NCBI GenBank assembly: GCA_002493595.1
Contig: DKZG01000010.1
Span: forward strand, 1 to 55,400
DNA from: Ruminococcaceae bacterium UBA7080
GTDB taxonomy: Bacteria > Bacillota > Clostridia > Oscillospirales > Acutalibacteraceae
Direction: 5' to 3'
DNA length: 55,400 nt
Numbering within the stretch: the first letter of the stretch is position 1; the number at the start of each line of letters is the position of its first letter. The position numbers and the translations under genes are program-made. A model generated the notes under the pieces. That model had not been told where the DNA came from. It did no database searches and was given only the letters and a program-made list of their open reading frames with translations. Positions 47,575 to 54,507 of this stretch are shown here, one piece after another.

Positions 47575-48750
47575 ATGACAGAGTACAAGCTTAAATACGG
47601 TTGTAATCCCAATCAAAATCCTGCAAGGATACATATGGACGGAAAGGAGCTGCCCTTTGAAATTTTAAACGGTGCAGCAGGCTATATTAATCTTTTGGAT
47701 GCATTTAACTCCTGGCAGCTGGTTAAGGAGCTGAAAGAGGCGACCGGTCTTGCAAGTGCTGCTTCTTTTAAGCATGTTTCACCTGCAGGTGCGGCTGTTG
47801 CTCAGCCTCTTGATGAGGTTGACAGAAAGGTGTGCATGGTACCGGATGGCTTGGAGCTTTCACCGATTGCACAGGCTTATGTGCGCGCAAGAAGCTGTGA
47901 CAGGCAGTCATCCTTTGGTGACTTTGCCGCCCTTTCGGATACCTGTGATGCGTCTGTGGCAAAATTTTTGCAGAAAGAGGTTTCCGACGGAATTATTGCT
48001 CCGGATTATACAGATGAAGCACTTGAAATTCTTAAATCAAAGAGAAGAGGCAATTTTCTTATTATCAAAATGAATGCTGATTATATTCCTGAAGAAATGG
48101 AAACAAAGCAGGTTTTCGGTATTAAATTTGAGCAAAAGCGCAACAATGCAAAAATCACTATGGATTTATTCAATGATATGCCTACAAAGGTTAAGGAAAT
48201 TCCTCAAATTGCAAAGATTGATTTGCTTATTTCAATGATTACGTTGAAATATACACAGTCAAATTCAGTTGTTTATGCAAAGGGCGGTCAGACTCTTGGC
48301 GTAGGTGCTGGCCAGCAGAGCAGAATTCTCTGTACACGTATGGCAGGCAATAAAGCAGATATGCTTTGGCTCAGAAGAAATGAGAAGGTGCTTAATCTTC
48401 CGTTTGTCGATGGTATTCGCAAATGTGATGCGGATAACGCAATCGATCTTTATATCTCGGATGAGTATGAAGAGCTTCTCAAAGATGGTGTATGGCAGAG
48501 ATACTTTACAGAATGTCCTGCTGCATTTACTAAAGAGGAAAAGGATGCGTGGCATAAGCAGATGAGTGATGTTGCTTTGGGCTCGGATGCATTCTTCCCG
48601 TTTGAGGATAATATTGAAAGGGCTGTACGCTCAGGTGTGAAATACATTGCACAGCCGGGTGGATCCGTAAGAGATGAGGCAGTTATTGAATGCTGTGATC
48701 ATTACGGTATTGCAATGACTATGACAGGAATAAGGTTATTCCATCATTAA
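47575..48750 (+). CDS. Stand-alone AICAR transformylase (PurH C-terminal-type)
   Basis: The 391-residue enzyme formylates AICAR to FAICAR, the penultimate step of IMP synthesis. It matches the PurH transformylase half: YGCNPNQNPARI, SFKHVSPAGAAVA, RARSCDRQSSFGDFAAL, GAGQQSRI, SDAFFPFEDNIERA and the end KYIAQPGGSVRDEAV...GIRLFHH. The N-terminal IMP cyclohydrolase (MGS-like) domain of bifunctional PurH is missing, so ring closure must come from another gene. CGGAGG ribosome site; own promoter and terminator. Confidence 0.92.
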   Translation: MTEYKLKYGCNPNQNPARIHMDGKELPFEILNGAAGYINLLDAFNSWQLVKELKEATGLASAASFKHVSPAGAAVAQPLDEVDRKVCMVPDGLELSPIAQAYVRARSCDRQSSFGDFAALSDTCDASVAKFLQKEVSDGIIAPDYTDEALEILKSKRRGNFLIIKMNADYIPEEMETKQVFGIKFEQKRNNAKITMDLFNDMPTKVKEIPQIAKIDLLISMITLKYTQSNSVVYAKGGQTLGVGAGQQSRILCTRMAGNKADMLWLRRNEKVLNLPFVDGIRKCDADNAIDLYISDEYEELLKDGVWQRYFTECPAAFTKEEKDAWHKQMSDVALGSDAFFPFEDNIERAVRSGVKYIAQPGGSVRDEAVIECCDHYGIAMTMTGIRLFHH

Positions 48751-48775
48751 TTTTAAATAAATATAGCAGCATTAG

Positions 48776-48808
48776 AAAGAATAATCCTGTGATTATTCTT
48801 TCTTTGCT
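48776..48808 (+). terminator. Terminator of the AICAR transformylase gene
   Basis: AAAGAATAATC (48776-48786) pairs with GATTATTCTTT (48791-48801), then a T-rich tail. Confidence 0.85.
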
Positions 48809-48815
48809 GTAGATG

Positions 48816-48884
48816 AAAACCATGTCAGAACCAAAGGGTTTTAAGGCAAACTTTGCCGTTATTATGCTTTTTCTGTTTGGTTTT
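48816..48884 (+). other. Structured leader before the exonuclease III gene
   Basis: AAAACCA and CAGAA (48816-48830) pair with TTCTG and TGGTTTT (48871-48884), enclosing a GGCAAA/TTTGCC hairpin (48845-48857). It resembles a three-part RNA fold. Function unknown. Confidence 0.3.
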
Positions 48885-48902
48885 CAATATAGGTGATTCA
48901 TA

Positions 48903-49658
48903 ATGAAAATGATTTCTTGGAATGTTAACGGTCTGCGTGCCTGTATGAATAAAGGCTTTGAAGAATTTTTTTGCAAAGCTGATGCGGATATATTCTGTCT
49001 GCAGGAAACAAAGCTGCAGGAGGGGCAGATTGATTTTGTGCCGCAGGGCTACAGTTGCTTTTGGAATTATGCCGAAAAGAAGGGTTATTCAGGTACCGCT
49101 ATATTTACAAAGCGGCCGCCGATTGCTGTCAGATACGGTATGGGTGTGGATAAGCATGATAAAGAAGGCAGACTGATAACGCTTGAATTTGATGAATTTT
49201 ATTTTTTAACCGTATATGTGCCTAACGCACAGCGGGAGCTTAAAAGGCTTGATTATCGAATGGAGTGGGAGGAGGATTTTAAGACGTATATTCTCACTCT
49301 GGAAAAGAAAAAGCCTGTGATTTATTGCGGCGATTTGAATGTTGCTCATAAGGAAATTGATTTGAAAAATCCTAAAACCAATCACAAAAATGCAGGTTTT
49401 ACCAATGAGGAAAGACAAAAGCTTTCACAGTTGCTTGACAGTGGCTTTACGGATACTTTCAGGTATTTTTATCCCGACAGGGAGGGCGTCTATAGCTGGT
49501 GGTCCTATATGTTTAAGGCGAGAGAGAAAAATGCCGGCTGGAGAATCGATTATTTTATTACATCAAAAAGTCTGGATGGTAACTTGCTTGATGCTAAAAT
49601 TCATACGGATATTTTTGGGTCGGACCATTGCCCGATTGAGCTTGATATTAACATTTAA
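48903..49658 (+). CDS. xth: Exodeoxyribonuclease III / AP endonuclease
   Basis: A 251-residue EEP-fold nuclease for base-excision repair. It starts MKMISWNVNGLRA, then FCLQETKLQEGQ (catalytic Glu), AIFTKRPP, YVPNAQ, YCGDLNVAHKEIDL (Asp/Asn pair), WWSYMFKAREKNAGWRIDYF and the terminal catalytic SDHCPIELDI. Length and order match ExoA/ExoIII. It is followed at 16 nt by the RlmA-type gene and probably co-transcribed with it. Confidence 0.96.
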   Translation: MKMISWNVNGLRACMNKGFEEFFCKADADIFCLQETKLQEGQIDFVPQGYSCFWNYAEKKGYSGTAIFTKRPPIAVRYGMGVDKHDKEGRLITLEFDEFYFLTVYVPNAQRELKRLDYRMEWEEDFKTYILTLEKKKPVIYCGDLNVAHKEIDLKNPKTNHKNAGFTNEERQKLSQLLDSGFTDTFRYFYPDREGVYSWWSYMFKAREKNAGWRIDYFITSKSLDGNLLDAKIHTDIFGSDHCPIELDINI

Positions 49659-49674
49659 TTTTAAGGGGTAGAGT

Positions 49675-50463
49675 ATGTCCATTCTTATTTGCCCTGTGTG
49701 CGCAAAAGGGCTTAATAAAATCGGTAATTCTTTGAAATGCGCCGACAATCACTCTTTTGATTTTTCAAAGGATGGGTATGTCAATTTGCTTTTGGGCTCC
49801 AAAAACGGTGATAAAAAAGGTGACAGCAAGGAGTCGGCAAGGGCAAGGCATTCGCTGCTTGCAAAGGGGTATTATGCCTGTCTGAAGAATTATATTAAAG
49901 AAAAAATGTGCGGTACAGTGCTGGATATTTGCTGCGGCGAGGGATATTATGATGATTATGCCGGTGAGTTATACGGTTTTGATATCAGCAAGGAGATGAT
50001 ACGCCTTGCTTCAAAAAGCAGAAAGAATCATTATTTTGTTGCAAACCTTTCAAACATACCTATTAAAAGTGAAAGCATAGATACAGCTTTTCATCTTTTT
50101 GCACCGTTTAATGATAAGGAGTTTTCCAGAATTCTTAAGCCGGGCGGGACACTTTATTCGGTTGTGGGCGGTAAAAATCATCTTTGGGAGATGAAGAAAA
50201 TTATATATGATACTCCGTATAAAAATGATGAGGAACCGCCGAAAACAGAAAGACTTAAACTTGTATCAAAGACAAAAATCGGGGAACGGGTGAGTATAGA
50301 AAAGGAGGACTTAAAGACTCTTTTTTCCATGACCCCGTATTTTTACAGAACAAATGAGTGTGATAAAGCAAAGCTTGATGATGCAGACTGTTTGGATTTA
50401 ACAGTTGAATTTGTGATATTTGAATATAAAAAGGATGTGACTGATCATGGACAGTCTTTGTGA
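49675..50463 (+). CDS. RlmA-type 23S rRNA (guanine-N1)-methyltransferase
   Basis: The 262-residue enzyme has an N-terminal zinc ribbon (CPVC at 7-10, then C23 and H26 in CADNHSFDFSKDGYVNLL), and a class I SAM-binding domain (VLDICCGEGYYDDY, GFDISKEMIRLASK, LFAPFNDKEFSRILKPGGTL). This is the RlmAI/RlmAII layout, which methylates G745 or G748 in 23S rRNA and can affect macrolide-class resistance. Its end overlaps the DUF6472 gene by 17 nt. Confidence 0.93.
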   Translation: MSILICPVCAKGLNKIGNSLKCADNHSFDFSKDGYVNLLLGSKNGDKKGDSKESARARHSLLAKGYYACLKNYIKEKMCGTVLDICCGEGYYDDYAGELYGFDISKEMIRLASKSRKNHYFVANLSNIPIKSESIDTAFHLFAPFNDKEFSRILKPGGTLYSVVGGKNHLWEMKKIIYDTPYKNDEEPPKTERLKLVSKTKIGERVSIEKEDLKTLFSMTPYFYRTNECDKAKLDDADCLDLTVEFVIFEYKKDVTDHGQSL

Positions 50464-50626
50464 AAAATGCTGGTATAATGAATATGATGATGAAAGTGAT
50501 GAAGGCTTTTGCTCCCTTGTGCTTGACGAGGATGAATACGTAAAACTGATGCAGGAGCAGAATAAAACCTGCCGCTATTTTCGTCCTGACGGCAGTGAAT
50601 ATGATATTGTCAGAAAGCAGAATTAA
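50447..50626 (+). CDS. Small Cys-containing DUF6472 family protein
   Basis: A 59-residue protein starting ATG 50447 inside the end of the methyltransferase gene, behind AAGGATG. It has CEKCWYNEYD near the start, FCSLVLDEDEYV in the middle, and CRYFRPDGSEYDIVRKQN at the end. The four cysteines (5, 8, 22, 43) suggest a small metal-binding domain. It matches my memory of the DUF6472 family, which is often encoded behind RlmA-like methyltransferases in Clostridia. Role unknown. Confidence 0.8.
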   Translation: MDSLCEKCWYNEYDDESDEGFCSLVLDEDEYVKLMQEQNKTCRYFRPDGSEYDIVRKQN

Positions 50627-50665
50627 GATTTTGTACCAAATATAAAAAATACCTTACGTTACCTA

Positions 50666-50696
50666 TTGCTTGTTACGCTGCGTAATCATGTAAAAT
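50666..50696 (+). promoter_or_regulatory. MerR-type promoter with 19-bp spacer and central operator
   Basis: TTGCTT (50666-50671) and TAAAAT (50691-50696) are 19 bp apart, the overlong spacing that MerR regulators correct by DNA distortion. A perfect inverted repeat TTACGC-T-GCGTAA (50673-50685) lies in the middle of the spacer. It directly precedes the MerR gene, so autoregulation is likely. Confidence 0.88.
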
Positions 50697-50722
50697 AGGT
50701 TTTGTAAGGAGGTGAATAAATT

Positions 50723-51436
50723 ATGTCAGAATATACAACAGGTGATATGGCAAAGCTTTGCAAAATAACGGTGCGCACCGTGCAGTATTACGACTCCAGG
50801 GGGATACTGGTCCCATCTGCACTTAGCGAAGGCGGAAGGCGGCTCTATAGTGAAAAAGATTTAAAAAAGCTTAAGCTGATATGCTGTTTGCGAGATTTGG
50901 ATTTATCCATCAGCAGCATTGCAGATATCCTTGAAGCGGACAACAGTGAAAATGTAATTTCCGCCATTTTGCAGGAGCAGCGAACTGCGATTGAAAGAAA
51001 CATTCAAAAGCAAGGCGAAAGTTTAAAAGTGATTAATTCCTTCTTGGCTGAGCTTAAAGATTGCCGGTCATTTTCTGTTGACTCCATTAATGACATAGTG
51101 ACTGTTATGCAAAACAAAGAAAGACTGAAAAAAGTACACATAAGGATGGTAATTGCAGGACTGATGATGGATGCTATAGAAATTGGTACACTCTTGCTCT
51201 GGATTCTAAAGGGAATTTGGTTTCCGTTTGTTTTGGGCATGCTTGCTATAGCTGCACTCGGTATATGGGCTTTTAATTACTATTATAAAAATGTTTCCTA
51301 TATTTGTCCTGAATGTCATAAGGTGTTCAAGGCATCTAAGCGGGAAGTTTTTTTATCTAAGCATACACCTAAAGCACGAAAGCTTACCTGCAGGCATTGC
51401 TGCAGCAAAGGCTGGTGCGTTGAAATAGGCGATTAA
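50723..51436 (+). CDS. MerR-family regulator with membrane helices and zinc-ribbon tail
   Basis: A 237-residue protein: an N-terminal MerR winged helix (YTTGDMAKLCKITVRTVQYYD and GGRRLYSEKDLKKLK; motif ends quoted), a coiled-coil dimer helix to about 130, two transmembrane segments (about 138-185), and a cytoplasmic C-terminal zinc ribbon (CPECHKVF ... CRHCC). Most MerR proteins end with a ligand domain; here it is replaced by membrane and zinc-finger parts, so the signal may come from the membrane or a metal. GGAGGTG ribosome site; own MerR-type promoter; strong terminator behind. Confidence 0.88.
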   Translation: MSEYTTGDMAKLCKITVRTVQYYDSRGILVPSALSEGGRRLYSEKDLKKLKLICCLRDLDLSISSIADILEADNSENVISAILQEQRTAIERNIQKQGESLKVINSFLAELKDCRSFSVDSINDIVTVMQNKERLKKVHIRMVIAGLMMDAIEIGTLLLWILKGIWFPFVLGMLAIAALGIWAFNYYYKNVSYICPECHKVFKASKREVFLSKHTPKARKLTCRHCCSKGWCVEIGD

Positions 51437-51464
51437 ACAAAATGTTTCCCGTTTATATAAATAA

Positions 51465-51502
51465 AAACAGCCGATACAAAAGTATCGGCTGTTTGGTTTT
51501 TC
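51465..51502. terminator. Bidirectional terminator
   Basis: AAACAGCCGATAC (51465-51477) pairs with GTATCGGCTGTTT (51482-51494), 4-nt loop. Shared by the MerR gene and the convergent ser operon. Confidence 0.92.
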
Positions 51503-51508
51503 TAATAA

Positions 51509-52672
51509 TCAGTATTTTATTGTTCTTACCTTGATAACTCCGTCGATCGCCGTAATATCGTCAACAACCTTCTGCGCAGGATCGCTGTCCGTATCAATGA
51601 TTGAATAAGCAAATTCGCCGCGGTTTTTATCTTCAAATGCGGAGATGTTAATGCCATCCTTACTAATGGTATCGGTAATGGTAGCAATCATATTAGGCTG
51701 GTTGATGTGAATAACGGTAATTCTTGCAACACCTGTCTTTGCGACTGAAACAGATGGCAGATTAACTGAGTTTTTAATGTTTCCGTTTTCCAGGAAATCA
51801 ATCAGTTCAAGAGCACCCATTGAAGCGCAGTTTTCCTCACTTTCCGGGGTAGACGCACCGAGATGCGGAATAGCAATAACACCGTCAACACCGATTAGGT
51901 CTGCTGATGGGAAGTCTGTAACATAAGCAGCCATTTGGCCGTCTTCGAGGGCATTTACAATGTCTGCCGAAACAGCCAAATCGCCACGGGCAAAATTGAG
52001 AATTCTTACAGTATCCTTCATTTTTGCGATTGTATCTGTACAAATCAGGCCGTCAGTTTCAGGAGTAAGCGGAACGTGAAGTGTAAGATAATCAGCTATA
52101 GGGAAAATCTCGTCAAGATTGTTATTGATTGTAATGCCTGCTTTAAGCTCAGCATCCTCAGGAAGGAATGGATCATAACCGATAACCTTCATTCCGAGAT
52201 CAACCGCAGCCTCTGCTACAAGTCTTCCAATGGCGCCAAGACCGATAACGCCAAGTGTTTTACCCTTGATTTCGGGGCCTGCAAAAGCACTCTTGCCCTT
52301 TTCAACAGCTTTACCGACGTTGTCTCCCTCGTCTTTAATGGTTTTGCACCACTCAATCGCTTTTGTGATTTTTCTGCTTGAAAGCAGGAGTCCGCATATA
52401 ACAAGCTCTTTAACTGCATTTGCGTTTGCACCCGGGGTATTGAATACAACAATACCCTTTTTAGCACAGTCGGCAACAGGGATGTTGTTAACACCGGCAC
52501 CTGCTCTTGCTATTGCCAGAAGTGATTCAGGCATTTCCATGTCGTGCATAGATGCACTTCTTACCATAATTGCATCCGGGTTATCTATTTCATTTGCATA
52601 GGTGTACTTTGAAGTGTCAAACTTCGATAAGCCTACATCTGAAATTTTATTCAGTGTTTTAATCTTAAACAT
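51509..52672 (-). CDS. serA: D-3-phosphoglycerate dehydrogenase
   Basis: A 387-residue NAD-dependent dehydrogenase that starts serine synthesis. It has the substrate-domain ARAGAGVNNIPV, Rossmann GVIGLGAIGRLVAEAA, LTLHVPLTPET, the catalytic Arg in NFARGDL, catalytic His in IPHLGASTPE, and a C-terminal ACT domain (ITVIHINQPNMIATITDTI) for serine feedback. It lacks the intervening domain of long SerA forms. It lies 15 nt after serC in one operon, with TTGGAG as ribosome site. Confidence 0.95.
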   Translation of the reverse strand: MFKIKTLNKISDVGLSKFDTSKYTYANEIDNPDAIMVRSASMHDMEMPESLLAIARAGAGVNNIPVADCAKKGIVVFNTPGANANAVKELVICGLLLSSRKITKAIEWCKTIKDEGDNVGKAVEKGKSAFAGPEIKGKTLGVIGLGAIGRLVAEAAVDLGMKVIGYDPFLPEDAELKAGITINNNLDEIFPIADYLTLHVPLTPETDGLICTDTIAKMKDTVRILNFARGDLAVSADIVNALEDGQMAAYVTDFPSADLIGVDGVIAIPHLGASTPESEENCASMGALELIDFLENGNIKNSVNLPSVSVAKTGVARITVIHINQPNMIATITDTISKDGINISAFEDKNRGEFAYSIIDTDSDPAQKVVDDITAIDGVIKVRTIKY

Positions 52673-52687
52673 AATTATACTCCAATA

Positions 52688-53773
52688 TTATTTGTTATTT
52701 TTCTCAAATTCAGTCATAAATTCAACAAGCTTTTCAACACCCTCGATTGGCATAGCATTATAGATGGATGCTCTCATGCCGCCTACTGACCTGTGACCCT
52801 TAAGGTTAACAAAGCCTGCCTCTGTAGCCTCTGCGATGAATTTCTTTTCAAGCTCATCATCGCCGATTACAAACGGAACATTCATAAGCGAACGGTCCTC
52901 GGCAACAACAGTACCTTTGAACATTTCGGATTTGTCAAGGAAGTTGTAAAGAACAGCAGCCTTTTTCTCGTTTCTTTCCTTCATCTTTTCAAGACCGCCG
53001 ATATCGTTTTTAATCCAGTCAAGAACCAGTTTGCAGATATAAATAGTCCAGCATGGAGGCGTGTTGTAAAGGGAGTCTGCATCAGCCTGAATTTGATAGT
53101 TCATCATAACAGGTGTAATGTCTCTTGCCTTGCCGAGTAAATCCTCACGAATGATTGCAACAACAAGACCTGCAGGGGCGACATTCTTTTGCGCGCCGAA
53201 ATAAACGACACCGAATTTGCTGATGTCAAGCGGCTGCGAGAGTGCACAGGATGATACGTCAGCGATAAGAACCTTGTCTCCGACCGGTGGAAGCTCTTTA
53301 TAGAGTGTGCCGTATATTGTGTTGTTCATACAAATATAAACATAGTCGGCGTCATCGCGAAAATCCTCAGCCTTAGTTTTAGGAATATAGCTGAAGGTTT
53401 TGTCTGCTGATGAAGCTGCGGCAACAACATCACCGTATTTCTGCGCTTCCTGAAAAGCTTTTTTAGCCCATTGGCCTGTGATGATGTAATCTGCTTTGCC
53501 GCTGCCGTTCATAAAGTTAAGAGGAATAGCTGAAAACTGAGCAGACGCACCGCCCTGTAAAAACAGAACCTTGTAGTTGTCAGGGATATTGTAAAGCTCT
53601 CTCATAAGTGCTTCTGCATCCTTGATAATTTTGTCAAATACCTTTGAACGGTGACTCATTTCCATTACGGATTGGCCGCTGCCCTGATAATCCATCATTT
53701 CTGCTGCAGCCTGCTCAAGCACCTTTTCAGGTAAGGTTGAGGGACCTGCGCTGAAGTTATAAACTCTTGCCAT
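52688..53773 (-). CDS. serC: Phosphoserine aminotransferase
   Basis: The 361-residue PLP enzyme makes 3-phosphoserine from 3-phosphohydroxypyruvate and glutamate. Motifs: YNFSAGPSTLPEKVLEQAA, GQSVMEMSHRSKVF, FLQGGASAQFSAIP, DVSSCALSQPLDISKFGVVYFGAQKN with the PLP-binding Lys, and RASIYNAMPIEGVEKL. It is the first gene of serC-serA, the first two enzymes of serine synthesis after phosphoglycerate. AGGAGA ribosome site. No leader regulation visible. Confidence 0.97.
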   Translation of the reverse strand: MARVYNFSAGPSTLPEKVLEQAAAEMMDYQGSGQSVMEMSHRSKVFDKIIKDAEALMRELYNIPDNYKVLFLQGGASAQFSAIPLNFMNGSGKADYIITGQWAKKAFQEAQKYGDVVAAASSADKTFSYIPKTKAEDFRDDADYVYICMNNTIYGTLYKELPPVGDKVLIADVSSCALSQPLDISKFGVVYFGAQKNVAPAGLVVAIIREDLLGKARDITPVMMNYQIQADADSLYNTPPCWTIYICKLVLDWIKNDIGGLEKMKERNEKKAAVLYNFLDKSEMFKGTVVAEDRSLMNVPFVIGDDELEKKFIAEATEAGFVNLKGHRSVGGMRASIYNAMPIEGVEKLVEFMTEFEKNNK

Positions 53774-53818
53774 AATGATTCTCCTATTTCATATTAATTA
53801 TTTTTTGTGTTATATTAC

Positions 53819-53846
53819 ATTATAGTATTGTTTAATATTTTGTCAA
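53819..53846 (-). promoter_or_regulatory. Promoter of serC-serA
   Basis: On the minus strand: TTGACA (53846-53841), 16-bp spacer, TATAAT (53824-53819). Confidence 0.88.
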
Positions 53847-54012
53847 TGATACTTTATAAACTTTGTTGAAAATCACAAGTGATTGATATTTTTTTAACGA
53901 TATTGAGAGCGTTTTTATAAAACTTTTTTATAATCTATATTTATTGTATTCCTTATAATGTAATGCTTTTGATTACTTATCCTATTTTCCTACTGTTTTC
54001 AGAAAAGCTCCT

Positions 54013-54507
54013 TCATATAATTCCGATAAATATGTCATCAATAATATCTCTCAGCGGTTTGCCGTAGAAAGCCTGTTTACGCTCCATTTGCAAAATGTCG
54101 TCGTATTCGCTTGTTTTGCCGTTATGCGCAACGGTTATTTTACCGCCTGCATTTTTAACGATGTATTGCTCGTTTTCAAGAGAAATCACAACGGTTTTGA
54201 ATTGCGATAAAGCCGATTCTACATCTTCAACGGTGTTTTTTTCTTCTTTTAAGGTGTGTCGTTTTTGAATCTGCTCAAAACAGTTTTTGCAAAGCCATAT
54301 ATGACCGTTTGTTGAAAAGTAACCTTGCATATCGCACTCCTCAAACTCTTGATATGCTTCATTATTGGTTATCCTTTTTGCATCAAAATAACAATGGTCG
54401 TGATCTCCCTGCGTAACTGCGGCTTTTCGGAAAGTCATGTTAGTCAGCCAATTTCCCTCATTATAGACCTGAAAACAGTCTTCAATCCAGTCGAATTCAT
54501 CTTTCAT
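54013..54507 (-). CDS. Putative immunity protein of the DUF4417-toxin
   Basis: A 164-residue soluble protein. It has a possible zinc site (GDHDHCYFDAKRI, then HIWLCKNCFEQI), a middle acidic linker and a C-terminal part ending DIIDDIFIGII. Its ATG overlaps the toxin gene's stop (ATGA), behind GGAGATG, the usual tight arrangement of toxin then immunity gene. The role is inferred from that position; I do not recognise the family. Base composition and codon use are like the neighbours. Confidence 0.6.
   Translation of the reverse strand: MKDEFDWIEDCFQVYNEGNWLTNMTFRKAAVTQGDHDHCYFDAKRITNNEAYQEFEECDMQGYFSTNGHIWLCKNCFEQIQKRHTLKEEKNTVEDVESALSQFKTVVISLENEQYIVKNAGGKITVAHNGKTSEYDDILQMERKQAFYGKPLRDIIDDIFIGII

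Noticed and set aside
48813..48893. 27-codon frame with a hydrophobic end before the exonuclease III gene
   Set aside because: No ribosome site; the bases are better explained by the paired leader structure.
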